Assembly (NCBI GenBank): GCA_016617855.1 | Contig: JAECUM010029108.1 | Location: 1-64,000 of the forward strand | Source: Megalonaias nervosa | Lineage: Eukaryota > Mollusca > Bivalvia > Unionida > Unionidae | DNA: 64,000 bases | Reading direction: 5' to 3' | Part shown: piece by piece, positions 11,193 through 23,388 of the stretch | Layout: each line of letters starts with the position of its first letter | How positions within the stretch are numbered: position 1 is the first letter of the stretch | The notes under the pieces: model-generated | Seen by the model: the letters and a program-made list of their open reading frames with translations, nothing else | What the model was told of the DNA's origin: nothing | Database searches by the model: none | Translations under genes and position numbers: made by a program

Positions 11193-12444
11193 TTAAAAAG
11201 TTGTGCCAGATTGAATTTTAGAAGGAGTCGTATTAGGTTGAAATACCTTTTTACCAGTAGACTGCTGTGTGAAAGACTTGCCTACAGAAGGAACTTTATG
11301 AGATAAGGAATACTCATCAGCGGCACGAGCAGCATTTTCCAAGGTTTCAATCTTATGCTCTTCAAGATAAGTCTTAATGTCACTAGAGACACAGTTCTTT
11401 AACTCTTCAAGTAATACAAGTTGTTTGAAACTTTCATAATCATGTTCAACTTTCTCGGCTAAGCACCATCTATCAGAGAACTGCTCTTTTTCTCTTGCAA
11501 ATTCGACACGAGTTGTCCAGCATCTTTTTTTATAGTTCCTAAATATTTGCCGATAAGCCTCAGCGACTAACTCATAACCCTTTAAGATGTATTCTTTAAC
11601 CAAATCATAGTCAGCACTTTGATGAATTGATATTGAATGGTAAATATCACTAGCTTTATCAATTAGTACACATTGTAGTAATTGAGTCCAATGTTCCCTT
11701 GGCCATTTCAAATTTTCAGCGACTTTTTCAAAACGAGGAAAATATTTGTCTACTTCTTTTTCTCTAAAAGGGGGCACTAACTTAATATTTCTTGCAATAT
11801 CAAAACTTGAATTTTTATGTGGAGTGTGAATATGCTTGTAATTTGCCAGCTCAATTTCTTTTAACTTAATTTGAAATTCCCTTTCATCCTTCTCTTTTTG
11901 TATTTGCATCTGTCTCTCTCTCCCCCGTCTTAAAATTGTAACTGCATTTGTTTATCTTTCTCCCTCTCCTGTCTCTCTCTCCCCCTTCTTTCTCAAATTG
12001 CAACTGCAATTGTTTCTCTTCTTTTTGTAAATGCATTTGTTCTTTTTGCAACTGCATTTGTTCTTTTTCTTTTTCCAATTGCAGCTGCATTTGTTTCTCT
12101 CTCTCCTCTTTCTCAAACTGCAACTGCATTTATTTTTCTTCTTTATCTTTCTGAAGTTCCAGCTTCCTTAACTCTAATTCCATCTTGAATTTTAATTTTA
12201 ATTCCTTTACTTTTATATCAGAGTCTGATGTTGCCTTACTGATCGAACCCAAAACACTTTTATCGAAAACATTCTTTTCTACCAAACACTGGATAAAAAT
12301 GTTTTTTATTTCTTGCTTCGATAAGGAAGATATTGTCTCAGATAGATCGTATTTTCTGGCAAGTTCAAGCAATTCATCTTTTCTCAAACAATCCAACTGC
12401 TCCTGAGTAGGACTAGAAAGAAAAGTTTCCTCTTTTGATGGCAT
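11193..12444 (-). pseudogene. Gag of the Gmr1-like element, frameshifted
   Basis: The first ATG after the leader is at 12444 (MPSKEETFLSSPTQEQLDCL). A helical N-terminal part is followed by a long Gln/Glu/Lys-rich segment (QMQLQKEQMHLQKEEKQLQL, 12180-11890), predicted to be a coiled coil. A capsid-like helical domain follows (FPRFEKVAENLKWPREHW, then YDLVKEYILKGYELVAEAYR). At least two frameshifts, near 12130 and 11900, break it within low-complexity sequence. Gag would form the particle that packages element RNA. Confidence 0.8.
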
Positions 12445-12598
12445 TATGAAAAAAGTCTGTTGATTCCATAAAAAATTTCAAATAAAATATGAAATAGTAC
12501 TTTTGGGATTTAAAATATTCTGAAAACTGGGGGAATTTAAATTTAAAAAAACCCAACAATTTTCTGAAATATTTTAGACACAATTCATATATCCCAAG

Positions 12599-12612
12599 GA
12601 TGAGACCCCAAT
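12599..12612 (-). promoter_or_regulatory. Probable primer-binding site
   Basis: Six to eight bases downstream of the 5' LTR (minus strand) the sequence reads TTGGGGTCTCATCC. It resembles the TGG-beginning tRNA-complementary sites of LTR elements. The exact tRNA is not determined. Confidence 0.5.
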
Positions 12613-12619
12613 TTTCTTT

Positions 12620-13553
12620 TGTTACGTGTAGGCTCGTACAAAAGTAACAAAAGATAAGATTGAAGTCAACAAGCTTTGTAATTTAACAAAATAATTTATT
12701 TCCCTAGAAGGCAAGTTAAAAATATGAGAAAGGACTTACGGTTTGTGAATATAATCCAAACATTAATCCTAGAATTAAAAAATATAAGTCCTATCACTAA
12801 AAAGTTCTAATTGAATCTAAGTTCGAATCTCGATGAAGTTCCAAGATGGAAGGCGATAACGTCCTGTATAACCTGTTTTGGGCTGATGTGTCAACAGTTC
12901 CTTGTTGAGTCACCAAGAATATAATTTAGACTTTAGAATTCCGAGTAACTTTTAGTAAATGTCTTTGTCCAAGAATTTCGATGAGGAAGAGTATTTTCCA
13001 GGGTGAATAAATTATTTTAAATAAAAAACTCAATTCAAATGGCAACAACAGGAATATCTTTCGGCCTGAAGGTATAATTTACAACTGACTATAAAATCAC
13101 TATGAACTAAGTTTTAACCCAACAAAAAACGCAAATTCAGACCCGCGTGATGGGTCACGTGGTTACCCAGCCCGAACAGCACAGTAAAAAAAAAATTGTC
13201 AATTATCACGTAGGCTAGTATAGCCAAAGCTAAGAATCAATCATTCCCACACTGGAGATGAATTTTAAAAAATTGTTTACAACAGAGCTAACACGTGGGC
13301 TGAACATGACCTTGGTAATGACCAATCATGTTTACTCAGTATTTACGAATTCAAAACCAAGGTAAGGAATTAGGTCAGCTAAAAATATAATGTAGCAATA
13401 GACTGCGTGTTTATCAGGTCAAACTGAATTTTCCGGAAAAAAAAATCAAATCCAGTGAATAAAGTTATTGCAATAACATGTAATGAAAATAAAAATAAAA
13501 TAAAAGAGAATTTAAAACTAACACACAAGTAATTTAATTACATATACGTAACA
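12620..13553 (-). repeat. 5' LTR of the Gmr1-like element
   Basis: This direct repeat of 6873-7807 is flanked on its outer side by CTCA (13554-13557). Few substitutions and small indels separate the two LTRs, so the insertion looks recent compared with the fragment at 2228-3810. Confidence 0.93.
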
Positions 13554-13557
13554 CTCA

Positions 13558-14363
13558 CCTGACACAAAAGTAAAGACACTTTTCTGTTATGGACTGATAA
13601 AAGATATGTAAAGATGTGCTTTGTTTGTAAAATTATGAAGCATGCTCGATCACTGCCTTTCAATGTTCCCATATTTTTTCCGGCACCGCTGTGATGTCAT
13701 CTAGGTCAGTCTTGAGGCCATAATACATCAGGTATGTGGAAAAAAGAAGGAATAAGGAAATATAATCGTTTGAAAGGAAAATTGTTTGCTACAAGGAAAC
13801 ACATTCAATACAGACTGATCATCATCTCTGTGATTGGCTATACTTTTGTATGGACTCGGGTGTGTTCAACTGTACAAATAAATGAAGTAAAATATACCGC
13901 GTATATACTAACTACATATTCATAATTTAAGAATCGAGCTCGAATTACGCCCCCCCCCCCCCCGCACGGGAGACAAATGGTTGAAGTTACATTGACGAAG
14001 GAACCACTCAAATACACACGACAAAAAGACACAATTGCAGTAATCATATAGTGTGGTTAACTGTGATTATAAAACTCTTTTCAAATACGTTTTTGTACAT
14101 TATTTGGCGACAGTTCTTTTATTTTATTTTATTTTATTTTTATTTTGTAATGTGAGATGCAATTGTGAGAACTGTTTTTTGATAAGCTTTAATAAGCTTT
14201 ATATGTCTACGTTATATTTAGAAGGTACCTTTTTAACAAGATGGCGGTATCTGTCTTGAGCTAATAGTAAAATCTTAGATTTGTTAGTGAGCTGGGTGGG
14301 ATATTAGGGTCTAGGGCAGGAATGGACAACTTCCTTCTAGGCGCGCGCCGACAAGAGATTTAT
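13558..14363. other. Non-coding stretch
   Basis: Only short open frames are seen. A poly-C run of about 14 lies at 13950-13963. An ATTTT pentamer run is at about 14120-14140. Nothing else is recognised. Confidence 0.5.
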
Positions 14364-14365
14364 TG

Positions 14366-14670
14366 ACCGCTCCGGTGGCCTAGTGGTTAGAGCTTCCGCC
14401 TCGGATGCGGGAAGTCGTGGGTTCGATCCCCGCCGAGTTATACCAAAGACTTATAAAAATGATACTAACAGCTGCCTCGCTTGGCGCTCAGCATTAAGAG
14501 GTTAGTGTTAGGACTGGTCCGTCTGGTGTCAGGATAATGTGACTGGGTGGGACATCATTCTACATGTCTGCGGCATGATGCCCCAATGCTAGACATCACT
14601 GTAAACTGCCACACTGCAGACATCGTAGCGATATGACTAAAAAATTGTTAAACTACGTTAAAAATTCAGA

Positions 14671-14671
<1 letters not shown>
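14366..14671 (+). mobile_element. tRNA-derived SINE
   Basis: The head (14366-14437) folds as a tRNA. The A box is TGGCCTAGTGGTTAGAGC, the anticodon arm is TTCCGCCTCGGATGCGGGAA (loop anticodon CGG), and the B box GGTTCGATCCC is at 14420-14430. It lacks a mature acceptor stem and runs into a ~230-bp body (AAAGACTTATAAAAATGATAC, then GCCTCGCTTGGCGCTCAGC) before a CA-rich tail. This is the structure of an RNA polymerase III-transcribed SINE, not a working tRNA gene. I do not assign a family name. Confidence 0.8.

Positions 14672-14704
<33 letters not shown>
14672..14704. repeat. (CA)n tail/microsatellite after the SINE
   Basis: About 16 CA units run into ACCCCCACCCACACC at the SINE 3' end. Confidence 0.9.
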
Positions 14705-14706
<2 letters not shown>

Positions 14707-14709
14707 CCA

Positions 14710-16090
14710 CCCACACCCCCACGTGATTTATAAAGCCACACGTTATGATATAAAGTAACGGATAAAACCAGGTAACAGCCGGCCCGCTGGCTGTATTTTG
14801 ATCACCCCTGTTGTAGGAATGTTATTTAAAGAGAACCGCATGGACCATGCTCTGCCATTGCATCACGCGACAGTCAGTTCAGGTGTGTGCATTTATCCAC
14901 TGTGTGCGGATGAATATGGCAATCATCAAACCTCATGCCGGACTAAAAACAAAAATCACACGAGGAGTAAGAATCTACGAGTCATGTACCGAGAATGGTT
15001 GTGATACACCCTGTGTATAGAGTTGCCGGTAGTAGTTTTTCAGCGAATTACCTCTCCTGAATCGTAAAGATTACATTAACGGAGCCAGAATACTACTGTT
15101 CCTAGGACTGTTGTGTAGAGAAACATTTATATCGGGTAACTAAAAATGAGCCATTTAAAATAACACTAAAGTAATGAATATTAGATACAGTTTTTTTTAT
15201 CGATGTCTTATCAGATACAGTTTTGTGATCGATATCATGATTCATCTCAATTTTTTCCGACAACTACAGTTAATATTTCTGGAGTTTGCATATCTAGATC
15301 ACAATCGTGTTATCTTTTTTTTTTACGAATGTTACGTACGCACATAACACACATTGCCATATGGTTTGTAACAACCAATATTTTAGTTTATCCGATATCG
15401 TTATTTCTTTAAAAGCTTTGTTTATTGCACATGCACTACACACATGCACGTACGCACACGCAAACGCTCACACACACGCTTACGTTACGGTTATGGAGCT
15501 CTGTAAACATTGCATAGGAACAAATCATGGATAAGGACTATTCTTCATGAAATCAGACCATGCTCTTGCCGCTTCCCTGTTTCAACTCGTTTGTTTTTTT
15601 GTTTTTTGTTTGTTTTCCTAACTCTTATGGTCAAGTAAGAACTTGAAGTTCAGATTTTGTGATAAATTGTAAATCTAGTAAAAAAATTCAAAACTCCAAT
15701 TAAGTACTCAGAAAAGATACAGAGGTACACAGATAATAAGTAGCTTGATATTGTTTCCCCTTCATAATTTCCGTATAACAGGAGACTTTACAAATGGAAT
15801 TTAACTAAGGAATCGTGATTCGAAGTTTTTACAGACAGTTCAGTGACAGCGTTGCTAGGTATATAGCATTTTTGTTTTGTTATTGGCATACTTGTAACTA
15901 CTTTTTCACACAGCTACTATATTTCATGGTTTCCAGATGTCAAACAAATTATTTTGCATCTTTTCCTGTTCGTGCCGCTGATTTTCTAGAAATGTGAATT
16001 CGTGGCAAGTCAATTGATGGATTGGCAAATTCGCCCAGCTGTCAGCCAAACGGTAACTTTTTCGCCCATTTGCCAACGAAACATTAACAT
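14710..16090. other. Non-coding stretch
   Basis: Short open frames are seen without domain signatures; a CA-rich, purine/pyrimidine-alternating patch lies at 15415-15485. Nothing else can be supported. Confidence 0.5.
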
Positions 16091-16117
16091 CTACTCAAGA
16101 CACACACACACAGACAG

Positions 16118-17032
<915 letters not shown>

Positions 17033-17101
<69 letters not shown>
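17033..17101. repeat. (TA)n microsatellite, right part
   Basis: About 34 TA units immediately follow the solo LTR. Confidence 0.95.
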
Positions 17102-17104
<3 letters not shown>

Positions 17105-17107
<3 letters not shown>

Positions 17108-18340
17108 GCTCTGGTGATCTTTATTTTTACATATACTGTTATGCTAATGAAAGGTGTGTCTCTGCTCTCGTGATACAAAAATATTACTAATATGTCTTCC
17201 CCTCTTCTCTTTATGCTAGAGGCACATTTCTGCCATTGTGAAGGTTGCACGCAAGGACTGTACTTGACCATCGTATGTATGATCCAAGTCTTTGGTCTGT
17301 TTGATTTTGCAATCTGAATGATGCAGCTGCTCTTTTTGGTTGTTATATCTGACCTATTTTCTTCTCAATAGTTCTCCTGCCTCTTCCAAACATTCACTTC
17401 AAGAGGAATGCAGAAGACAGAAGAAATATGAAGTCCACGCTGACTGGCAGAGTTGGAAGATTAAAACTTGATTCGTTTACACAAAACCCAAGGCTCAAAT
17501 AAATACATAGTGTGTACCGAGCCCTCACGCAACAAAACTAGTTTAAAAAAATTATAAAAGTTCTGGTGACATTGCGAATGTATAAAGTTATTTCGCCATC
17601 TTTCTCAATCATTACATGCGTCCTAAAAGCTATGGCAGTAGCGATAGCCATCTTTTAATACTTCGTCGGATATTCAATTTAGACGCCACATGCGGCTTCT
17701 GTTCTGCGTGAAGAGTGAAAATCGAGTCGGCCACTTTTGTCTCTTTCTCGCGTATGTGACGTTTTTCTTGGCGTATTCCCGCTTTTTGTAAACAATGAAA
17801 TTTTAGTTTGCATTCCAGCTATTTTTACCAAACAAGTGTTGTAAATAAAGGTCAGCATCAGGAATTCATTTTAACTGATCAATCAACACGTCCACATTCA
17901 TTATGATGAAGCTTTCTTGATGCTTTTGAAATGTTTCAAAGGTCAGAGGTCATTTGGGTTAAACCCGTTTATATTTAGAAGCATCTTCGTCTAATTTAAG
18001 ATAAAATAAAACACAAAATTATATCTGTTTTGTTTAAAAACTAATGTCTATAATGCTACATAGACCAAATCCTTCCAGAGTTTGTGCATTTATGATTTTT
18101 TTGCTGACACATCCGACTGAACAAGGTTTAGCACAACACACATTTTACTCTCAATAACCTCTGACATTTAGCAGAGACGTAACATGTACGTCTTCTCTGA
18201 GAAAGTGTAGACTGGTTCATTTGACCCGAAGAGAAAGTGTAGACTGGTCTATCTGACTCGAAGATAAGTCTCAGAAGATTTCCATTCTACATAAGAACAA
18301 ATAATTTTTATTATATCCGCTTAGTGCAAAACATTATTTT
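17105..18340. other. Non-coding stretch
   Basis: No supported gene. A short tandem duplication around 18206-18262 repeats GAGAAAGTGTAGACTGGT with flanking sequence. Confidence 0.5.
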
Positions 18341-18344
18341 AATG

Positions 18345-18770
18345 TAATAATTATTACGTTACGAGTTACAGTTGGCACGCTAATACAAACATTACTACAT
18401 TCGGTGTTACACTTGCCACACAAAGTGTAATATGTATTATCTTATATTTTATACTTTTCATTATAAATGTAATAATTATTGTATTAGACATTGCATTTGC
18501 CACACTGAATGTACCAATTATTACATTATGTGCTTCACTTGTTACTCTAAATATAATAATTATTAGATTAAGCATTGCATTTGCCACACCAATTGTAAAA
18601 ATTATTACATTAGACGTTACACTAGCCACTCTTACTGTAATATTATTACATTAGGCAACTTACTCTGCCAACAAAATGCAATACTTATTACATTAGGCTT
18701 TACACTTGCCACACTAATTGCAATAATTTTTACATTTGGCATATTTATAACACTAAGCGTTGCACCAATG
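18345..18770. repeat. Degenerate ~50-60-bp tandem repeat
   Basis: About seven or eight imperfect units share TAATAATTATTACATTA, then GCGTTACACTTGCCACAC. The palindromic TAATAATTATTA core recurs at 18347, 18472, 18512, 18556 and 18600. The open frame across it on the minus strand is a by-product of the repeat. Confidence 0.75.
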
Positions 18771-19330
18771 CTATAAGTTTTTCAACTGAACTTCATTTGT
18801 AAATGCAAAATTTACTTCACCGTTAATTATTACTTTAATATTCGTTCCCATCAATTTATATAGCGATTAATTTATATAGTAAATGTATGGTGTCTGGTTT
18901 TGATATTGTAGATTGAGCATATTTAACCGAAGCATGTACACATTTAACAATCAACAGTCGTCAAATGCAACACCAAAATATACTCTCATTGTTCGAACTC
19001 CCACTCATGTAGTTATTCTATTCAGAAGCAATTCTAACGCTTCTCTGGTGCCTGCCTGTCCAAACTATATCTGCATAGAGAATCTGCAGATATCAGAGTA
19101 CAAATAACCGCTCAAACTCCTCTACTTTACGGTTTCTTTACATCAAACTGATGAGATTACGAATTAAAAGTGTACATCATGTTAAAAAGACGCAAATCTT
19201 GCATACATTGAAAAGTATTCTTACGTAATTCTTCCTGAATCTGACACGAGATTTTGATTATTTGTTCACCTTTCACGGTGATATTTTCATATGCTTTTTA
19301 ATTGTAATCTCAGTCTGAGTCTTTCACGAG
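18771..19330. other. Non-coding stretch
   Basis: No gene or repeat boundary recognised. Confidence 0.5.
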
Positions 19331-19334
19331 ACTC

Positions 19335-19594
19335 TTACGAGAAAGTCTCATGCGGCTTATCGTCTGATAATTTTATCAAGGCAGGTTTCATACTTTCCAC
19401 TTTTGCTTTCTCACGCCTGCGTTTTAGCCCGGGACTTTGACGGTATCTGACGAGAATCTCTCGGTCACGTCTGTAATCTCGCACATCCTCGTAATATTTG
19501 TACATGGGTCTGAATTCCTGGTCCTCTCCTTTAGCACAGCCGTGAATATAATTTACCGTCACTTCATCGTCAGTCATCAAGGGCTGCTCGCACA
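19335..19594 (-). CDS. Probable terminal exon of an unidentified host gene
   Basis: On the minus strand a good 3' splice acceptor (GGGTTTTTTTTATAATGTTACTTGCAG) ends at 19595. It is followed by an open frame of 86 residues to a stop at 19335. The protein part is CEQPLMTDDEVTVNYIHGCA, then PMYKYYEDVRDYRRDREI, then a basic KRRREKAKVESMKP end. The exon is richer in GC and CpG than its surroundings, as expected for coding sequence. The frame stays open upstream to a Met at 19667, but that part (hydrophobic, AT-rich) reads like the end of an intron. I do not recognise the family: the peptide is charged and hydrophilic with two cysteines. No upstream exon was found. Confidence 0.45.
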
Positions 19595-19760
19595 CTGCAA
19601 GTAACATTATAAAAAAAACCCAATAAATAATTGTACCTTTAAAGACATACGACACTGCATTCGCCATATTCTATACCGACGGAAAGGAATGCAAAGTTAG
19701 GACAGAGATGAAAAAAGAAAAGCAAGTAAAAGCAGCATTGGCTTAAGAACGATCTTTTTG

Positions 19761-19764
<4 letters not shown>

Positions 19765-19805
<41 letters not shown>
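19765..19805. repeat. (TG)n microsatellite
   Basis: About 20 TG units. Confidence 0.95.
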
Positions 19806-19807
<2 letters not shown>

Positions 19808-19862
19808 GCAGAACTTTAACATTTTTGGCTCTATCATGCCAAGGAAATGGGAACTTGGTATA

Positions 19863-19921
19863 GTGCATGTTACCCTTGGATTAAGAGTCTGACGCTATAC
19901 CAACCGAGCTAACGGGGCCTA
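19863..19921 (-). mobile_element. tRNA-Lys-like fragment (SINE head or tRNA pseudogene)
   Basis: The minus strand reads GCCCCGTTAGCTCGGTTGGTA, then GACTCTTAATC. This is the acceptor start, D arm (A box) and anticodon arm of a tRNA-Lys(CTT). The T arm and B box are missing, so it cannot be a working tRNA gene. A truncated tRNA-Lys-derived SINE is most likely. Confidence 0.65.
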
Positions 19922-19929
19922 TGAACCAA

Positions 19930-20597
19930 TACAGTTGGTGTACGCGGCGCACAGTTATTGAACAAAACAGTGTATCCGAAAGAGTAGGTAAACTTTTAGG
20001 GTGTAGAACAACCGGAATCCTTTCACATATTTTTGCTGAATGGGAAAGTGTTCAACATGCTGCATTTAGAGAGCTGTAGTTTGACTAACTTATAAATAAA
20101 ATTATACTCGGCAACGGAAACTGTGTATGCGTTTATAAGTTTTTGTTTTGATTGGTACCGTTTAGGAGTACTTCCTTTAGCAGCTGGTTCTCTTCCACCC
20201 AGATGGAACGTTTAGGTGAGGGGTGGTATACATGGTCATAACCTGTACTTCCGTGAAAATCTGAGCAGCTACTAAAGAAATGGGCGAAACATGCAGACTT
20301 CACAGTTGCGCTGGATCATGCTATTAGGCGTTTTACAGTCGTTGGAAGGCACATTTGTTTTGTTATCATAAAATTCAGTAATAAGTTTCATTACAGGTAT
20401 TATTCTGCCAAGGACAGACAGCAGAATATTTTGTAATTTTTATATTATAAAAGAATCACTCCTGCACCGCAAACAATTATCTGCTCAGAGAAGGTGGCTG
20501 CAAACAAGAACCCAGATTGTAAGAACCCAAGTTTTATAGTGACCAAAATTTTAAACTCAGTTGATCACATACACATTTGTAAATACAGCCATGTAAT
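19930..20597. other. Non-coding stretch
   Basis: No supported gene or repeat. Confidence 0.5.
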
Positions 20598-20599
20598 TT

Positions 20600-20760
20600 G
20601 GACCCCGAGTGGCCGAGTGGTCTAAAGCGCTCACCGTTACGGATCACTGCCATCTCACCTCTGTCTGCGTGGGTTCGAGTCTCGGGTTCAGCCAGTGTAG
20701 GTATGTGAGAAAGCTTGCCGGAGGGGGGGGGGGCGCTATATCTGTAACATAGATATAGAA
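20600..20760 (+). mobile_element. tRNA-derived SINE, second family
   Basis: A Leu/Ser-type tRNA head has the A box TGGCCGAGTGGTCTAAAGCGC at 20611 and the B box GGTTCGAGTCT at 20672-20682. A non-tRNA body follows (GTAGGTATGTGAGAAAGCTTGCC) and a G run. Head and body both differ from the SINE at 14366. Confidence 0.75.
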
Positions 20761-20764
20761 TCCA

Positions 20765-21395
20765 CCGTATATACAAGCGTGGTTTAAATGTTAACTTAAA
20801 GAAGTAACTAAACTCAGCTCTGTTCACAGAAGAATCTGGACATAAATGGGTCTCCTAACTGACAGAACTTTATCCAACCACAGCATCTTTACGTAGTATA
20901 TATGGGATGTAAATCCGACACGAAAAGAAATTTGTTGACGTCTTCTGTACAATCTATTGTTCAAAATCAAATACTGCAAATATCCGGTGACAAATGCATT
21001 GCAGTAAATGTGGGAATTTTTGCATCCAGTAATCCTATTTCACATGAAAATCGCAACAATGTAACGTTTAGTTCTGAAAGTGACATTTTAGGGTAAACAT
21101 GTACTCTACTGTAGGCCTCCTGTACTGTGTACCGTATCAAACAATGTGGCAGCATCACATCGCATTGATCATTCTGTTTTGAAAAATGATTTTGTCGTTA
21201 TAAAATGTTCTGTTTATTCGGATGGAAGCTTTTTCTTTGATTTATAGTTTATAAAACAGTACAATCTACTTTTACCAGTTCAGCTTTGTTTGGGACTATA
21301 TTTTATGCACAACAAATGAAAGGTGCACTGTCTGTCAGAATGAACGAAATTATTCGTTCTTCTTTCTATCTAAATTATTTCCACTGAAATAAAAA
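20765..21395. other. Non-coding stretch
   Basis: Only short shadow frames are seen; nothing can be supported. Confidence 0.5.
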
Positions 21396-21399
21396 CTAT

Positions 21400-21566
21400 G
21401 TGATAAAAAGAATTTCAAACGGGTAACGATTTAATATTAAATTTATGAAACGAGTTGAATAATGTCCGCTTTTGCGAGCCAAGGCTCGCAAAAGCTGGAC
21501 ATTATTCAACTCGTTTCATAAATTCAATATTAAATCATTACCCATTTGAGATCCTCTATTTATCAC
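21400..21566. mobile_element. Long foldback (palindromic MITE-like element)
   Basis: The two halves are near-perfect inverted copies around a 2-bp centre at 21481-21482 (GCGAGCC-AA-GGCTCGC). The arms 21411-21480 and 21483-21550 pair nearly throughout; for example GAAACGAGTTGAATAATGTCC pairs with GGACATTATTCAACTCGTTTC. Weaker pairing extends to GTGATAAA/TTTATCAC at the edges. The RNA or single strand would form a hairpin of more than 65 bp. It looks like a foldback transposon. Target duplications were not resolved. Confidence 0.85.
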
Positions 21567-21744
21567 ACTTTCTGTTAACTCGATGTAGTAAGCTTTGCTG
21601 TCTCGGATAATTTTCAATTCCTAAACCCATGTAAAAGTAGCAGGTCTTTACTTTTGAAATAAAAAATTTCACCAACGCACTTTAGATAATTATCAGTCTT
21701 ATTATTATTCGTATCGCTACTCTATTCTGCATTTGTGAAAACAT

Positions 21745-21750
21745 TTATTA

Positions 21751-21802
<52 letters not shown>

Positions 21803-22453
21803 CATTATTATTATCATTATTAGTAGTAGTAGTAGTGGTAGTAGTAGTAATGGTAGTAGCAGTGGTAGTAGTAGTAGTAGTGGTAGTAGTAGTGGTAGTA
21901 GCAGTGGTGGTAGTAGTAGTAGTGGTAGTAGTAGTAGTGGAAGTAGCAGTAGTAGTGGTAGAAGTAGTACTAGTGGTACTAGTAGTGGTACTGGTAGTAG
22001 TAGTGGTAGTGGTAGTAATAGTAGTGGTAGTAATAGTGGTAGTGGTAGTAGTAGCGGTAGTAGTAGTAGTGGTAGTAGTAGTAGTGGTAGCAGTAGTAGT
22101 GGTAGTAGTAGTGGTAGTAGTAGTCGTAGTAGTAGTAGTAGTAGTGGTAGTAGTAGTACTAATGGTAGTAGTAGTAGTAGTGGTAGTAGCAGTAGTAGTG
22201 GTAGTAGTAGTGGTGGTAGTAGCAGTGGTAGTAGTATTAGTATTAGTGGTGGTAGTAGTGGTAGCGCAGTAGTGGTAGTAGTAGTGGTAGTAGTGGTGGT
22301 AGTAGTAGTAGTGGTAGTAGTAGTAATACTAGTGGTAGTAGTAGTAATTGTAGTACTAGTGGTAGTAGTAGTGGTAGTAGTAGTACTAGTGGTAGTAGTA
22401 CTGGTAGTAGTAGTAGCAGTAGTGGTAGTAGTAGTAGTAGTGGTAGTAGTAGT
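21745..22453. repeat. Compound triplet microsatellite, ~710 bp
   Basis: (ATT)n at 21745-21825 passes into a long array of AGT/GGT/AGC-type triplets on the plus strand. The 264- to 275-residue frames in poly-Ser/Gly, poly-Val or poly-Thr/Leu are artefacts of the repeat. Confidence 0.97.
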
Positions 22454-22459
22454 TAGGCT

Positions 22460-22935
22460 CGTCCAGTCGGACCTCTCGCGTGGCTCAGCAAGATCTCCTC
22501 CATATGACTTTGGGATAAAGTTACAGTGATCACTGCTACCGATAGCCAAACTTGCACAAGTTTAACAACAAACACATTTCTCGCAATATCAGAACTTACA
22601 TTAAAATACTTTTTGTAAAGGATTCGAGAGAAAAATCTATGTAAGCTTAAAGAGATATTAATTTTTTTTTTAAAACATAGGCTAATGCAAGAGGCTTTTA
22701 TTAAAACCCAACAAAAAAATGTCAATGTTTACGCGAATATGACGTCAGATCGTCCTTACAGTAACGTATTACGTAATATCATTGTATCAGCCAGTTAAAT
22801 CAATTTTCCAAATTTAGGGAAAACCTTACTCGGGCGTTACAAGAAAAACTTTTTATATTTTCTTTTAAACCAAATCCGAGAGAGTCACGCAAGAGTCTTA
22901 TTGAACAAGCCTGAAAATGGATATTAAAAAGCATA
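22460..22935. other. Non-coding stretch
   Basis: No gene or repeat boundary seen. Confidence 0.5.
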
Positions 22936-22939
22936 TAAC

Positions 22940-23043
22940 ATCGTGCTTGTTTTTGTAACTATATCGTTGTATATGGTTTTATTGGCTATCTAATATTGTA
23001 AAGCGCTTAGAGCTTCTAAATATTAGGCTCTGTACTAAGTCCA

Positions 23044-23094
<51 letters not shown>
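22940..23094 (+). mobile_element. 3' end fragment of the LINE family found at 53390, with (ATT)n tail
   Basis: TTGTAAAGCGCTTAGAGCTTC is followed by an (ATT)n run at 23046-23092. It matches the reverse complement of 53392-53465, the 3' end of the LINE on the minus strand there. It is therefore a severely 5'-truncated copy, or a SINE that shares that LINE tail. Confidence 0.7.
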
Positions 23095-23388
23095 AAAACA
23101 CCCCCCCCCAAAAAAAAAGTATTGGCCTAGGTGATAACCTGACATACGGGTCATATGTACGATATCAGTGTGGGCAAAGCATGCGGTCTTTTTCTTCTAG
23201 GGGTTTCATTTGGTTCAGTCAGTGTCAGTCACAGATCAGTACATAATTAAATTGTTACATGTGTATTTTTTTTGTACACACCAATAATTACTTACTACCA
23301 TGCATATTTTTGAGTCCATTTAATGTCAATCTATTCAACATTGAAGATTTAATTCAGTCGGATTTATATCTCACTGGATATGCAATGG

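Larger units (their letters stand above)
6873..13553 (-). mobile_element. Gmr1-like LTR retrotransposon, near full length
   Basis: This 6.68-kb element lies on the minus strand. Both LTRs are about 935 bp and almost identical, and they begin and end with TGTTACG...CGTAACA (the left copy ends CGTAATA). The 4-bp sequence CTCA flanks it on both sides (6869-6872 and 13554-13557), as expected for a target-site duplication. In transcription order it encodes Gag (12444-11193), aspartic protease (11097-10483), integrase (10366-9530), reverse transcriptase (9286-8480) and RNase H (8269-7943). Ty3/gypsy elements normally carry integrase last; integrase before RT is known from the Gmr1-like group. Frameshifts split Gag and Pol and the integrase core is partly deleted, so the copy is not autonomous. 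Confidence 0.9.

Noticed and set aside
14366..14437. Working tRNA gene
   Set aside because: No matching acceptor stem, and it runs straight into a SINE body.
19595..19667. N-terminal signal-peptide-like part of the 110-residue frame
   Set aside because: It precedes a strong splice acceptor and is AT-rich, so it is more likely intron sequence.
21722..22549. Open frames of 145-275 residues on both strands
   Set aside because: They are poly-Thr/Leu, poly-Ser/Gly or poly-Val readings of a triplet microsatellite.
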